Shown: in pieces, positions 16,875 through 25,039 of the stretch | Layout of the letters: each line of letters begins with the position of its first letter | Numbering within the stretch: the first letter of the stretch is position 1 | Source: Seonamhaeicola algicola | Lineage (GTDB): Bacteria; Bacteroidota; Bacteroidia; Flavobacteriales; Flavobacteriaceae | Reading direction: 5' to 3' | Length of the DNA: 64,000 bases | NCBI RefSeq assembly: GCF_007997385.1 | Contig: NZ_VOSC01000025.1 | Coordinates: forward strand, 494,691 to 558,690 | Position numbers and translations under genes: made by a program | The notes under the pieces: model-generated | What the model saw: the letters and a program-made list of their open reading frames with translations, nothing else | Database searches by the model: none | What the model was told of the DNA's origin: nothing

Positions 16875-17879
16875 ATGGGGCAAGTTATTACTTTTGGTGA
16901 GGTTTTAATGCGTATTTCGCCTTGGGGAAACAAAAAGTTTATACAATCAAATGTAGCCGAATTCTTTTTTGGTGGCACAGAGCTAAATGTAGGTATTTCT
17001 ATTGCTCGTTTTGGTGGCCAAGTAAAGCATATTAGTGCTGTTTCAAATGATTTTATTGGTGAAACCGCCATATCTTACATTAATAAATTTGGTGTAGATA
17101 CATCGTCAATTGTACGATCTAAACGTCCGTTAGGTGTTTATTTTTTAGAGGTTGGTGCAGTTATGCGTCCAAGTACCATTTCGTATAACCGTTCACATTC
17201 GTCATTTTCTGAAATTCAACCCAATATGGTTAATTGGCAAGAAGCATTAAATAACGGGGCGTGGTTACACTGGACGGGTATTACACCTGCGCTTTCAAAA
17301 CACGCATTTCATATTTTAAAAGAAGGGTTAATACTTGCTAAAGAAAAAGGCATGACGGTATCTGCAGACCCAACTTACAGAAACGGGTTATGGAATTATG
17401 GTATTGATGCAAAAGATGCTTTAGTTGAATTATTAGAATTATCAACCGTATTTATTGGTGGTATTAATGAAATTAACGAAGTTTTGGGTACCAATTACGG
17501 GTATTCAAATGATGATTTTATTGAAGCTTCAAAAGCATTAATGGAAGCATTTCCTAGTATAGAAAAAGTATTTGATAAAATTAGAACGTCATTAAATTCA
17601 TCATGGCATAAAATACGTGCAAGAATGTATAATGGTAAAGAATTTAAAGAAACTATAGATTTAGATATTACCCATATTGTTGATAGAATAGGCACAGGTG
17701 ATGCATTTGCAGCGGGATTAATTTATGGTTTGCAACGTTTTGATGATTGTAAAGCCATGAAATTTGCAAGTGCTGCCTGTGCTTTAAAGCATACTTATGA
17801 AGGCGATGTTAATTTAGCAACTGTTAATGAAGTTACCGCTATTTTAAACGGTAATACATCAGGCAGATTACATAGGTAA
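16875..17879 (+). CDS. kdgK: PfkB-family sugar kinase, 2-keto-3-deoxygluconate kinase-like
   Basis: 334 aa. The PfkB ribokinase fold is shown by GEVLMRISPWG near the start, the sugar-binding FFGGTELNVGISIARFGG (PfkB signature 1 region) and the C-terminal anion-hole motif DRIGTGDAFAAGLIYG with the catalytic Asp. The N-terminal LMRISPWG with the Gly-rich GGTELNV resembles KdgK, which makes 2-keto-3-deoxy-6-phosphogluconate for the Entner-Doudoroff or uronate route. No aldolase or isomerase gene is adjacent, so the substrate is likely but not proven. The stop lies 3 bp from the convergent CBM9-like gene. Confidence 0.82.
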   Translation: MGQVITFGEVLMRISPWGNKKFIQSNVAEFFFGGTELNVGISIARFGGQVKHISAVSNDFIGETAISYINKFGVDTSSIVRSKRPLGVYFLEVGAVMRPSTISYNRSHSSFSEIQPNMVNWQEALNNGAWLHWTGITPALSKHAFHILKEGLILAKEKGMTVSADPTYRNGLWNYGIDAKDALVELLELSTVFIGGINEINEVLGTNYGYSNDDFIEASKALMEAFPSIEKVFDKIRTSLNSSWHKIRARMYNGKEFKETIDLDITHIVDRIGTGDAFAAGLIYGLQRFDDCKAMKFASAACALKHTYEGDVNLATVNEVTAILNGNTSGRLHR

Positions 17880-17882
17880 ATT

Positions 17883-18635
17883 TTACTCGGTAAGTTGTAA
17901 TAAACCAAACATACTTGGTTGGTGTACATCTTTAGTGTTTATATTTTTAACCGGAAAAATAGTGGTGGTAGAGCGGTTTTCACCTTCAATGTCATTTCTA
18001 TCTTGCCTAATGGCTAAAAACATATATTGTGCACCTGGTTTTACTGGGTAAGCTCTATCTAAACCCCATAATACATTAAACGGTATTTTAAATTCCATTG
18101 CCCAACCTTCATCGGTGTCTAAGTTATTGTTTACGGTACCATTAATTGTTACACCAACTTCATATTCAGGGTTGTACCATTTAGCTACAATGTTTTTACC
18201 TTTCTCAAAATCATTTATAAATAAAACATCGTTTTTTGCTTTGTTTAAATTAACTTCAAGTGCAATATGTGCATTTAATGGTTTTGGTGCGGGTATTAAA
18301 AATAATTCGGCACAATCATCAAAAAAAGGTTTACCATCTCTTTGGGTTTCTCTTGCCACAATATTGGTGTCTTCGCATTCAAAAAATAAGTACAAATTTT
18401 CAGCATCCCAAAGCATTCTAAAGGTTGTGTTCTGGTAAGTATTATTACTTTTTAGTGGGTAAAAGTGAGTTAACTTTCGGGCTTCAGTTGTATTCCAATC
18501 GGTTTCATCCATTTTGCCATCAATAACCATGGTATTATTGGTTTTTACAACCTTATAAACAGGGTTACTTTGTTGTTGGCCATTAGCTACAAAAAATGAA
18601 GAAAACAGAAAAAAAATACAGTAAAAAGGTTTCAT
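17883..18635 (-). CDS. secreted CBM9-like (DOMON-type) carbohydrate-binding protein
   Basis: 250 aa with a signal peptide (MKPFYCIFFLFSSFFVANG). The mature part is one CBM9-like beta-sandwich: NNTMVIDGKMDETDWN at its start, FRMLWDAENLYLFFECED, then DDCAELFLIPAPK, and near the end MEFKIPFNVL. No separate catalytic domain is present. In this family the stand-alone domain is secreted or surface-associated and is thought to bind saccharides. It is convergent with the kdgK-like gene and divergent from tonB. A Crp/Fnr-type palindrome lies in the 124 bp divergent gap, but no -7 box fits this direction. Confidence 0.8.
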   Translation of the reverse strand: MKPFYCIFFLFSSFFVANGQQQSNPVYKVVKTNNTMVIDGKMDETDWNTTEARKLTHFYPLKSNNTYQNTTFRMLWDAENLYLFFECEDTNIVARETQRDGKPFFDDCAELFLIPAPKPLNAHIALEVNLNKAKNDVLFINDFEKGKNIVAKWYNPEYEVGVTINGTVNNNLDTDEGWAMEFKIPFNVLWGLDRAYPVKPGAQYMFLAIRQDRNDIEGENRSTTTIFPVKNINTKDVHQPSMFGLLQLTE

Positions 18636-18696
18636 GTTAGTTTAGTTAAATATAAACTAAAGTAAGGCTTTTATATGATACCTGTAGTTTTAGATA

Positions 18697-18739
18697 TGAT
18701 TTTTGTCATAGTTTATCATGCACTTTGAAACTACTTTTA
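18697..18739 (+). promoter_or_regulatory. Crp/Fnr-type operator (18697-18710) with -7-like box (18732-18739)
   Basis: The palindrome ATGATTTTTGTCAT (TGA-N6-TCA core) lies in the gap between the CBM9-like gene and tonB. A -7-like box TACTTTTA starts 28.5 bp from the palindrome centre, about the spacing expected for class II activation at -41.5, and 21 bp before the tonB ATG. The box has A for the final consensus G, so this is the weakest of the five sites in the window. Confidence 0.5.
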
Positions 18740-18759
18740 TGGTATAAAATTTTAGAGTC

Positions 18760-19488
18760 ATGAAACCAAAAAAGAATCCAAATTTAGAAATAGGACGCAA
18801 TAGCACTTTGTATTTTGCTATAGGTCTTAATTTGATGCTGCTTCTTTCTTGGCGTATGTTAGAATATAAAACTTACGAGAAAGATGAAGTTTCAATTGAT
18901 ATTGTAGAAGTTGAGAGTGAATTTGAAGAAGAAATACCAATAGTAAATCAAATGGCACCACCGCCACCGCCACCGCCACCGGTTGCTCTACAAGAAAATG
19001 TGCAGATTGTTGAAGATACTGAAGAGGTTGAGGAAACCTTTATAGAAAGCTCTGAAACTGATCAAAACGACGCTATTGCTGAGGTGGTTGAAGTAAGCGA
19101 CATTGTGGTTGAAGAAATAGGTGAAGAAGTTGAAGTAGCGTTTGCTATTATTGAAGATGTACCCGTGTTTCCGGGTTGCGAAAAACTTAGTAAAGCAAAA
19201 ACAAAGGCTTGTTTTCAGCAAATGATACAGCAACATGTTGTAAAACACTTTACATACCCGCAAGCTGCTTTAGATATGGGTATACAAGGGCGCGTGTCAG
19301 TAATATTTATGATAGATACCAAAGGGCACGTAACAGGTGTACGTTCTAGAGGGCCAGATAAAATTTTAGAAAAAGAAGCAGAGCGTATTATTGGATTGCT
19401 ACCCAAAATGCAACCTGGTAAACAACGCGGTAAACCAGTTAAAGTTTCTTATGCTGTGCCAATATTCTTCAAGTATCAAGAAGGATAG
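18760..19488 (+). CDS. tonB: energy transducer TonB
   Basis: 242 aa. A short cytoplasmic N-terminus and one membrane anchor (LYFAIGLNLMLLLSW) are followed by a periplasmic spacer with eight consecutive prolines (PPPPPPPP, near residue 70) and a long acidic Glu/Val-rich stretch. The C-terminal TonB domain begins near residue 150: VPVFPGCEKL, then FTYPQAALDMGIQGRVSVIF and a final YAVPIFFKY. It transmits inner-membrane proton-motive force from ExbBD to outer-membrane receptors. The PVFPGCE and single-Cys pattern is typical of Bacteroidota TonB. A strong terminator follows at 19521. Its upstream Crp/Fnr-type site suggests oxygen or redox control (inference). Confidence 0.92.
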   Translation: MKPKKNPNLEIGRNSTLYFAIGLNLMLLLSWRMLEYKTYEKDEVSIDIVEVESEFEEEIPIVNQMAPPPPPPPPVALQENVQIVEDTEEVEETFIESSETDQNDAIAEVVEVSDIVVEEIGEEVEVAFAIIEDVPVFPGCEKLSKAKTKACFQQMIQQHVVKHFTYPQAALDMGIQGRVSVIFMIDTKGHVTGVRSRGPDKILEKEAERIIGLLPKMQPGKQRGKPVKVSYAVPIFFKYQEG

Positions 19489-19520
19489 GTCTGTAAAAAG
19501 TTCTTTATTTCAATGTGGGG

Positions 19521-19560
19521 AAAACCAAGAGTTAACAAATTAGCTCTTGGTTTTTTGTTT
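19521..19560 (+). terminator. intrinsic terminator after tonB
   Basis: A perfect 11-bp stem (AAAACCAAGAG, 19521-19531, with CTCTTGGTTTT, 19544-19554) and a 12-nt loop run into a T tract. It lies 32 bp after the tonB stop. Confidence 0.9.
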
Positions 19561-19717
19561 TATATAATATGTAAGCCATATATGGTGTTTTTTTAATTTA
19601 ACAATTCATCATATAAAAATTACAGTTGGGTAATTCACTTTTTTAAAACCTTCATGTGTGTTGCATATTTGTTTCACAATTAAAAAACAAACAGTTATTA
19701 TTTTAAATTTAAAACAC

Positions 19718-20341
19718 ATGAAAAAACTAATCATCATCACCGTATTATTAATTACAGGCTTTGTAAGTGCACAAAGTAACTTTGAAAAAGGAATGGAAAA
19801 GGCTTTCAGTTTATGGAATAGCGGTAAACCTGTTGAGGCTGCTAATATGTTTGAGCGTATTGCCAATGCAGAACAAGATAATTGGTTACCACCGTATTAC
19901 GCTGCTCAAATTAATATTGTTTATAGTTTTGGGTTGAAAGACAAAGAAAAGTTAACCGCTCAATTAAAAAAGGCACAAGATTTATTAAATGATGCCACAG
20001 CCATATCAAAAAATAATCCAGAAATTTTAGTAATGCAGGCAATGCTACACACCGCTTGGGTGGCATTTGATGGCGCAACATACGGCATGACACTTTCGCC
20101 TAAAGTGGTAGAAATTTATACTAAAGCTAAGGCTATTGCACCTAATAACCCAAGAGTTGTATATTGTTATGCAGAATGGAATATTGGTGGTGCTAAGTTT
20201 TTTGGACAAGACACCACACCGTTTTGCAAAGATTTAGAAAAAGCCTTAGAACTTTTTGCTAATTTTAAACCAGAAACACCTTTTCACCCTAATTGGGGGC
20301 AAGATCGTGCTGAAATGGCTTTAAAAGCTTGCAACAAATAA
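19718..20341 (+). CDS. secreted TPR-like hypothetical protein
   Basis: 207 aa from ATG at 19718, chosen because it gives a clean signal peptide (MKKLIIITVLLITGFVSAQ); the frame is open 20 codons further upstream, but that part is not signal-like. The mature protein is all-helical with helix-pair spacing like TPR repeats (FSLWNSGKPVEAANMFERIA, then DNWLPPYYAAQINIVYSFG). I do not recognise a named family. It is the first gene of a run reaching the LytTR regulator (36 bp to the histidine kinase gene), so it may be a periplasmic partner of that system (inference). Confidence 0.72.
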   Translation: MKKLIIITVLLITGFVSAQSNFEKGMEKAFSLWNSGKPVEAANMFERIANAEQDNWLPPYYAAQINIVYSFGLKDKEKLTAQLKKAQDLLNDATAISKNNPEILVMQAMLHTAWVAFDGATYGMTLSPKVVEIYTKAKAIAPNNPRVVYCYAEWNIGGAKFFGQDTTPFCKDLEKALELFANFKPETPFHPNWGQDRAEMALKACNK

Positions 20342-20377
20342 TTTATTAAAACAAAGTATAAATATAAAAGCTTTACA

Positions 20378-21721
20378 ATGAAACATCTTCTAAAAAACAT
20401 AATTACTTCATTTATAATAGGTATTGTTGTATTTATTGTTGGAAGTTTTTTATCAAACGGATTTAAATATAATTCTACTGAAGATTTTCTTGTAACCTTT
20501 GTAATTTATCAGCTTTATGCTTTTGTAATTGGTTTTTCTAACATGTATTTTTTTGATTATTTAGAAAAACTAACCTGGAGACCAACCGATAAAATTAAGC
20601 GCATAATTATAGGTATTATAGGTGCTACCGTACTTACACTTTTATGCCTTTTTGTACTAAACTTAATAATGGCCATAACGTTGCGTGGTGAATCGGTAAT
20701 GCATTTCATAGCAAACCAATCTTTTAGTCATTACAGTTTTGGTTTATGGATTACATTAACTATTGTAACTTTTTTTCACGTTGTTTATTTCTACAATAAA
20801 TATCAGCAAAACAAAATAAAGGAACAAAAAGTAATTGCAGGTACGGCTAGTGCAAAGTTTGATGCTTTAAAAAATCAATTAGATCCGCATTTTCTATTCA
20901 ACAGTTTAAATGTTTTAACCAGTTTAATTGATGAAAACCCAGATAAGGCACAAGATTTTACAACATCGCTTTCAAAAGTATATAGGTATGTTTTAGAGCA
21001 AAAAAGTAAAGAATTAGTATCTGTAGATGAAGAACTGCAATTTGCAAAAACGTACATGTCTTTAATAAAAATGCGTTTTGAAGACAGTATAGTATTTACA
21101 ATGCCTGCAAAAGCAACAAACCCCGAAAGTAAAGTAGTTCCATTATCATTACAATTACTTTTAGAAAATGCAGTAAAACACAACATGGTAACCCCAAGTA
21201 AACCTTTGCAGATTACCATTTTTGAAGATAATGGTTACCTAATAGTACAAAACAATTTACAACCAAAGCAAATAGTAAAAAAAAGCAGTGGTGTTGGTTT
21301 AAGTAACATAATGCAACGTTACAATTTGCTTACTACCCGCAAGGTAGATATTAACAAACAATCAACTAAGTTTTCGGTAGCAATACCAATGCTTACAAAA
21401 CAAATATCAATTATGAGAACAAAATCATCAAATCAAATAGACGATAGTTATTTACGCGCACGCAATCATGTTGAAGAGCTTAAAGGTTTTTATTACAGCT
21501 TAGTAGCTTACATTTTTGTAATACCTTTTTTAATTTTTGTGAATTATAGAACCTCGTGGCATTTCCAATGGTTTTGGTTTCCAATGTTTGGTTGGGCTAT
21601 AGGTTTGGTTATACAAGCATTTAGGGTTTTTGTACACAACGGTGCTTTTGGCCGAAACTGGGAGCAACGTAAAATACAAGAATACATGAAGCAAGAGGAA
21701 CAAAAAGATCGTTGGAACTAA
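20378..21721 (+). CDS. LytS-type sensor histidine kinase with C-terminal 2TM domain
   Basis: 447 aa. Four membrane segments occupy about residues 10-145. A cytoplasmic kinase core follows: the His_kinase motif LDPHFLFNSLNVLTSLI carries the phospho-accepting His, and LLLENAVKHN is the ATP-binding N box, with SSGVGLSNIMQRY as the G box. Uniquely, residues of about 360-447 are a complete 2TM domain (DDSYLRARNHVEELKGFY, two membrane helices, then NWEQRKIQEYMKQEE) like those encoded by the next two genes. It should phosphorylate the LytTR response regulator at 22449. The fusion suggests that 2TM proteins assemble with the kinase in the membrane. Confidence 0.9.
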   Translation: MKHLLKNIITSFIIGIVVFIVGSFLSNGFKYNSTEDFLVTFVIYQLYAFVIGFSNMYFFDYLEKLTWRPTDKIKRIIIGIIGATVLTLLCLFVLNLIMAITLRGESVMHFIANQSFSHYSFGLWITLTIVTFFHVVYFYNKYQQNKIKEQKVIAGTASAKFDALKNQLDPHFLFNSLNVLTSLIDENPDKAQDFTTSLSKVYRYVLEQKSKELVSVDEELQFAKTYMSLIKMRFEDSIVFTMPAKATNPESKVVPLSLQLLLENAVKHNMVTPSKPLQITIFEDNGYLIVQNNLQPKQIVKKSSGVGLSNIMQRYNLLTTRKVDINKQSTKFSVAIPMLTKQISIMRTKSSNQIDDSYLRARNHVEELKGFYYSLVAYIFVIPFLIFVNYRTSWHFQWFWFPMFGWAIGLVIQAFRVFVHNGAFGRNWEQRKIQEYMKQEEQKDRWN

Positions 21722-21732
21722 TTAAAAAAAAC

Positions 21733-22059
21733 ATGGAACAATTAAAAGATTTTAATACAGACTATAAAAAAGAAGACGCTTATTTACGTGCACAAAAACG
21801 TGTAAAAGATTTAAAAGGATTTTACGCTCACGCATTGTGGTATTTGGTAATTAACATAATACTTATTGTATTAATTGGTGCAAATTCAAACGGAAATATT
21901 TGGAACTTTGGCACATTTGCAACAGCATTTTTTTGGGGCATAGGTTTAGCATTTCATGCTTTAGGCGTGTTTGGTAAAAATATATTTTTTAGTAAAAACT
22001 GGGAAGAACGCAAAATACAAGAATACATGCGTAAAGAGGAAACTGAGAAATACGAATAG
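21733..22059 (+). CDS. 2TM domain-containing protein
   Basis: 108 aa from ATG at 21733. It consists of one 2TM unit: an amphipathic entry segment (YLRAQKRVKDLKGFYAHALWY), two membrane helices, and the exit motif NWEERKIQEYMRKEE. It matches the C-terminal domain of the preceding kinase, with which it shares the YLRA and RKIQEYM ends. It begins 11 bp after the kinase stop and ends 1 bp before the next 2TM gene. The function is unknown; it is likely a membrane partner or modulator of the kinase. Confidence 0.85.
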   Translation: MEQLKDFNTDYKKEDAYLRAQKRVKDLKGFYAHALWYLVINIILIVLIGANSNGNIWNFGTFATAFFWGIGLAFHALGVFGKNIFFSKNWEERKIQEYMRKEETEKYE

Positions 22060-22060
22060 T

Positions 22061-22402
22061 ATGAGCAAACCAACCAATAATAAAAGTAAACAAGCCTATT
22101 TTAAAGCCAAAGAAAAAGTAAACCATGTAAAAATATTTTACGTGCATTTGGTGGGCTATTTAATAGCTGTTGGGCTTATGGGTTACAATATTTACTATAT
22201 TCATATTTACACAAGTAAATACACTAACTTTTTTACATGGTTTAATAGTATATTTATTGTAGCGTGGACGGTTTTTATTGTTTTACACTGGCGTTGGGCC
22301 ATAAAAGGAAAAACCTTTTTTAGTAAAGGTTGGGAAGCAAAAAAAGCCAAAAAATATATAGAAAAGCAAAGCACAAAAGAAGAAACCACAATGTGGGAAT
22401 AG
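22061..22402 (+). CDS. 2TM domain-containing protein, divergent copy
   Basis: 113 aa from ATG at 22061; I rejected an upstream in-frame start inside the previous gene because it would not give a 2TM N-terminus. It has the same plan (YFKAKEKVNHVKIFYVHLVGY, two membrane helices, GWEAKKAKKYIEKQ), but the exit segment is more divergent than in the other two copies. It is the third consecutive 2TM unit in this operon and lies 46 bp before the LytTR regulator gene. The tandem arrangement suggests duplication of the domain now fused to the kinase. Confidence 0.84.
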   Translation: MSKPTNNKSKQAYFKAKEKVNHVKIFYVHLVGYLIAVGLMGYNIYYIHIYTSKYTNFFTWFNSIFIVAWTVFIVLHWRWAIKGKTFFSKGWEAKKAKKYIEKQSTKEETTMWE

Positions 22403-22448
22403 GCCAGCAACCATAATTCAAAATATTAAAAAAATTACTGTAGCTATT

Positions 22449-23204
22449 ATGAATGTTATTATTATTGAAGACGAAAAACCATCGGCACGCCGTTTACAAC
22501 GTATGTTAAATGAATTAGGTATTGAAGCTGAAACTATGCTGCACTCTGTAGAAGAGTCTATACAGTGGTTTCAAGAAAATACGCATCCAGATTTAATTTT
22601 TTTAGACATACAGTTAAGTGATGGTTTGTCATTTGAAATTTTTGAAACCATTAAAATAAAATCGGCCATAATTTTTACAACCGCCTATGACGAGTACGCA
22701 CTTCAAGCATTCAAATTAAATAGTATAGATTATTTACTTAAACCAATTGATACCGATGAATTAGAAAATGCTGTAACAAAATATCAAGAAAATGCGCCTA
22801 AAAAGCAAGCTGTAACTTTAGATTTTACCGATATTAAAAACCTCTTAGTAAATCCTTTAGATAGAGAATATAAAAAACGTTTTTCAGTAAAAGTGGGGCA
22901 GCACTTAAAACTTATAAATGTTGATGAAATTGAATGTATATATTCTGAAAACAAAGGCACTTATTTATTTACAACTGATGGCAGAAACTATTTGTTAGAT
23001 AAAACTTTAGATCAACTTGAAGACGATTTAGAACCACAAACCTTTTACCGTATTAACCGTAAGTTTTACGTTAATATAAATGCTATAAAAGATATGGTTA
23101 GTTATACAAACTCGCGTTTACAAATAAAATTAAAGGCATACAATGAGCAAGAAGTTATTGTTGCACGTGAGCGTGTAAAAGATTTTAAAGCTTGGTTAGA
23201 GTAG
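22449..23204 (+). CDS. LytTR-family response regulator
   Basis: 251 aa. The receiver domain covers residues 1-120: acidic pair IEDEKPSA, phospho-Asp in LIFLDIQLSDG, and Lys in YLLKPID. A linker leads to the LytTR DNA-binding domain (about 150-250): RFSVKVGQHLKLINVDEI, then YRINRKFYVNINAI and a final VARERVKDFKAWL. It is the likely target of the LytS-type kinase in the same operon and binds DNA as a response-regulator dimer. Target genes cannot be read from the window. It ends 15 bp from the convergent gene at 23220. Confidence 0.92.
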   Translation: MNVIIIEDEKPSARRLQRMLNELGIEAETMLHSVEESIQWFQENTHPDLIFLDIQLSDGLSFEIFETIKIKSAIIFTTAYDEYALQAFKLNSIDYLLKPIDTDELENAVTKYQENAPKKQAVTLDFTDIKNLLVNPLDREYKKRFSVKVGQHLKLINVDEIECIYSENKGTYLFTTDGRNYLLDKTLDQLEDDLEPQTFYRINRKFYVNINAIKDMVSYTNSRLQIKLKAYNEQEVIVARERVKDFKAWLE

Positions 23205-23219
23205 GTGTGTTATTAGTGT

Positions 23220-23642
23220 TTAATTATCAACTCTAGTAAAAATCATTGTATTGTTATCATTAAAATCAGTAGGTCTGTCTCCACCAAAACCCATTGAAAA
23301 CATCATTTTATTAGCGTCAATTTTTTTGGCAATACATAATAACCTTTTGGTTATGTTATCTTCAAAAATGGTAACCATAAAATCAACCTCTATTGGAGAT
23401 TTTGAATAGTCAACCTCATATTCCATTTTGCCTCTTTTACCATGAAATTCAAAGTCTTTTCCTCCTAAATCAAAATCTTTAACCTTCATATAAGCATACC
23501 CTTCAGCATCAAAAATAAAATACCCAACTTCATAATTTTCAACACCTTCCCATTTTCCTATAATACTAAAATCTGAAGTCTTGGTTGTGCTAAATGATGT
23601 TAACATTAACGCAGTTAACAGTAATAAAATGATTTTTTTCAT
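23220..23642 (-). CDS. small secreted hypothetical protein
   Basis: 140 aa with a Sec signal (MKKIILLLLTALMLTSFS). The mature part is beta-rich and starts FSIIGKWEGVENYEVGYFIF, a pattern seen in lipocalin-like 'IVGKW' domains of Bacteroidota, but the domain is short and I would not assign a ligand. Two Cys are absent from the mature N-terminus, so it is not a lipoprotein. It is convergent with the LytTR gene and follows the LETM1-related gene by 88 bp on the same strand. Confidence 0.65.
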   Translation of the reverse strand: MKKIILLLLTALMLTSFSTTKTSDFSIIGKWEGVENYEVGYFIFDAEGYAYMKVKDFDLGGKDFEFHGKRGKMEYEVDYSKSPIEVDFMVTIFEDNITKRLLCIAKKIDANKMMFSMGFGGDRPTDFNDNNTMIFTRVDN

Positions 23643-23730
23643 GGGTTTAAGTTGTTTTTTAAGAAAAGTATTTTTTGAAGATATGAAATATTAAAACCAG
23701 TATAATTAGGTTTTTTACAAATTATAAATG

Positions 23731-24903
23731 TTACTCTTCTATGCGGTTTTCATCAAAAGCCGACGGTAAAAGTTTTGGTATAAATTTAACAACAAGTGGC
23801 AACAAAATAGCACCACCAGGCAGCATAAAAATGGCTAAACTTGGTATGCTTTTAAAAATATCAAGTAGTTGGTCTTGTACTTTTTTTTGTTCTTCTTGTG
23901 TTAAATCGCGCACTGTAGATTGTGTAAGCAGTACCATAAGTTCTTTACTGTCTTTTAGCTCTTGGTACAGGCGTTTACGGTTTCTAGAAATAAGTTTGGT
24001 AACCATTTTACTAGAATTATTATAAAAACTTTGCACTAAATTTTTAGAGCTTAAAAGCGCAATATTGTTTTTGTTTTTTGTGTAAAACTGGTTTACGGTT
24101 GCAATGGCCTCTTTGGTGCGCTCTTTAGGTATATTAAGGTCTGCGCCAAGTTTAACTAAAAAGCGTTGTTCGTTTTTGTCAATTTTTTTATCGGTCCAAG
24201 TAGCCATACACGCCAAATCTAAAATGTAATTTTTTTCTTGGTTTGTGGTAATGTTGCTTAAGGCCGTTTCGTATTTTAAAGGCTTACTGTTGTGGTAGCG
24301 TAAAGACGATTCAAAAAGTTTTATCAAACTTTCATCGTACTGGTTTTTATGTGATTTTGAATTTAAAACTGATAATGTAATGGCTTCAATAGATGCTTCA
24401 AGGTGTTTTAAATAATCAATACTAATGGTGTTGTTTTTTAAATACTCTTGGTATGCCAAAACATCAATATACAGCAAAGCGTTTATAATAAAATATTTAA
24501 AATTTTTGGTAAGCACATTGGCATCAATTTGTGTGCGTTTGTGTATAAGTTTTTCCAGTTGCTCGTTAGATTTTTTACCACCCAACAACCCCTGAAAAAA
24601 TGAGGTTTTTAATTCATCAATAGCCGTATAAAAATCAATAGTACTATCAATAAAACCAGTGCTAATTTTAGCAGTGTTATAGGTGTAAAATAGCGCAAGT
24701 AATAAGTTGGTTTTAGAGCGCTCTTCTTCCGTTAAGTCTTCATTTTCAATAACACTAGCAACCACATTTAAATTGCTGCCATAAATAAACCCGCAAGCTC
24801 TTAAGCTATCATAAAATTGTGTAGCATTTAAGTTTAAAAAAGCAGGTGTTTGTTCTACTTCTTTCAATAATTTTTTAATCCAACCTTGTGCAGATGGGTT
24901 CAT
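23731..24903 (-). CDS. LETM1-related protein
   Basis: 390 aa, mostly helical and soluble. The last 60 residues resemble the LETM1 core (SLAIFMLPGGAILLPLVVKF then IPKLLPSAFDENR), with the only hydrophobic stretch of membrane-helix length. A TerB-like acidic helical region lies in the middle (LACMATWTDKKIDKNEQRFL, then KLGADLNI). In mitochondria LETM1 acts in K+/H+ or Ca2+ exchange; the bacteroidotal proteins are usually called LETM1-related biofilm-associated proteins, and their mechanism is not established. It is a single gene divergent from the DUF4331 pair. Confidence 0.78.
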   Translation of the reverse strand: MNPSAQGWIKKLLKEVEQTPAFLNLNATQFYDSLRACGFIYGSNLNVVASVIENEDLTEEERSKTNLLLALFYTYNTAKISTGFIDSTIDFYTAIDELKTSFFQGLLGGKKSNEQLEKLIHKRTQIDANVLTKNFKYFIINALLYIDVLAYQEYLKNNTISIDYLKHLEASIEAITLSVLNSKSHKNQYDESLIKLFESSLRYHNSKPLKYETALSNITTNQEKNYILDLACMATWTDKKIDKNEQRFLVKLGADLNIPKERTKEAIATVNQFYTKNKNNIALLSSKNLVQSFYNNSSKMVTKLISRNRKRLYQELKDSKELMVLLTQSTVRDLTQEEQKKVQDQLLDIFKSIPSLAIFMLPGGAILLPLVVKFIPKLLPSAFDENRIEE

Positions 24904-24964
24904 GGAGTGTTTTTTAGCTAATGTAAATGTAGTATTAAAAGCGTATAAACTAAAAATTTTTTCG

Positions 24965-24984
24965 TTAACAAAATTTTAACAAAA
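24965..24984 (+). repeat. direct repeat TTAACAAAA x2 upstream of DUF4331 gene
   Basis: TTAACAAAA occurs at 24965-24973 and 24976-24984, an 11 bp (one helical turn) periodicity, 56 bp upstream of the DUF4331 start. No TAnnTTTG box lies between it and the gene, so it may belong to a promoter read by another sigma factor or to an activator site. Confidence 0.4.
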
Positions 24985-25039
24985 CCACTAAAACTCTTTT
25001 TTCGTAGGTATGGGCATAAATGAATTTTTAATTAACTAA

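Noticed and set aside
23643-23730. Search for tRNA, small RNA or hidden short genes in this and the other gaps
   Set aside because: No cloverleaf-like sequence or well-supported short frame was found in any gap by eye; a covariance-model search would be needed to be sure.
24950-25010. Possible ECF-type promoter (AAC ... CGT) before the DUF4331 gene
   Set aside because: The distance between the AAC and CGTA elements (22 nt) is longer than the usual 16-17, so I list only the direct repeat.
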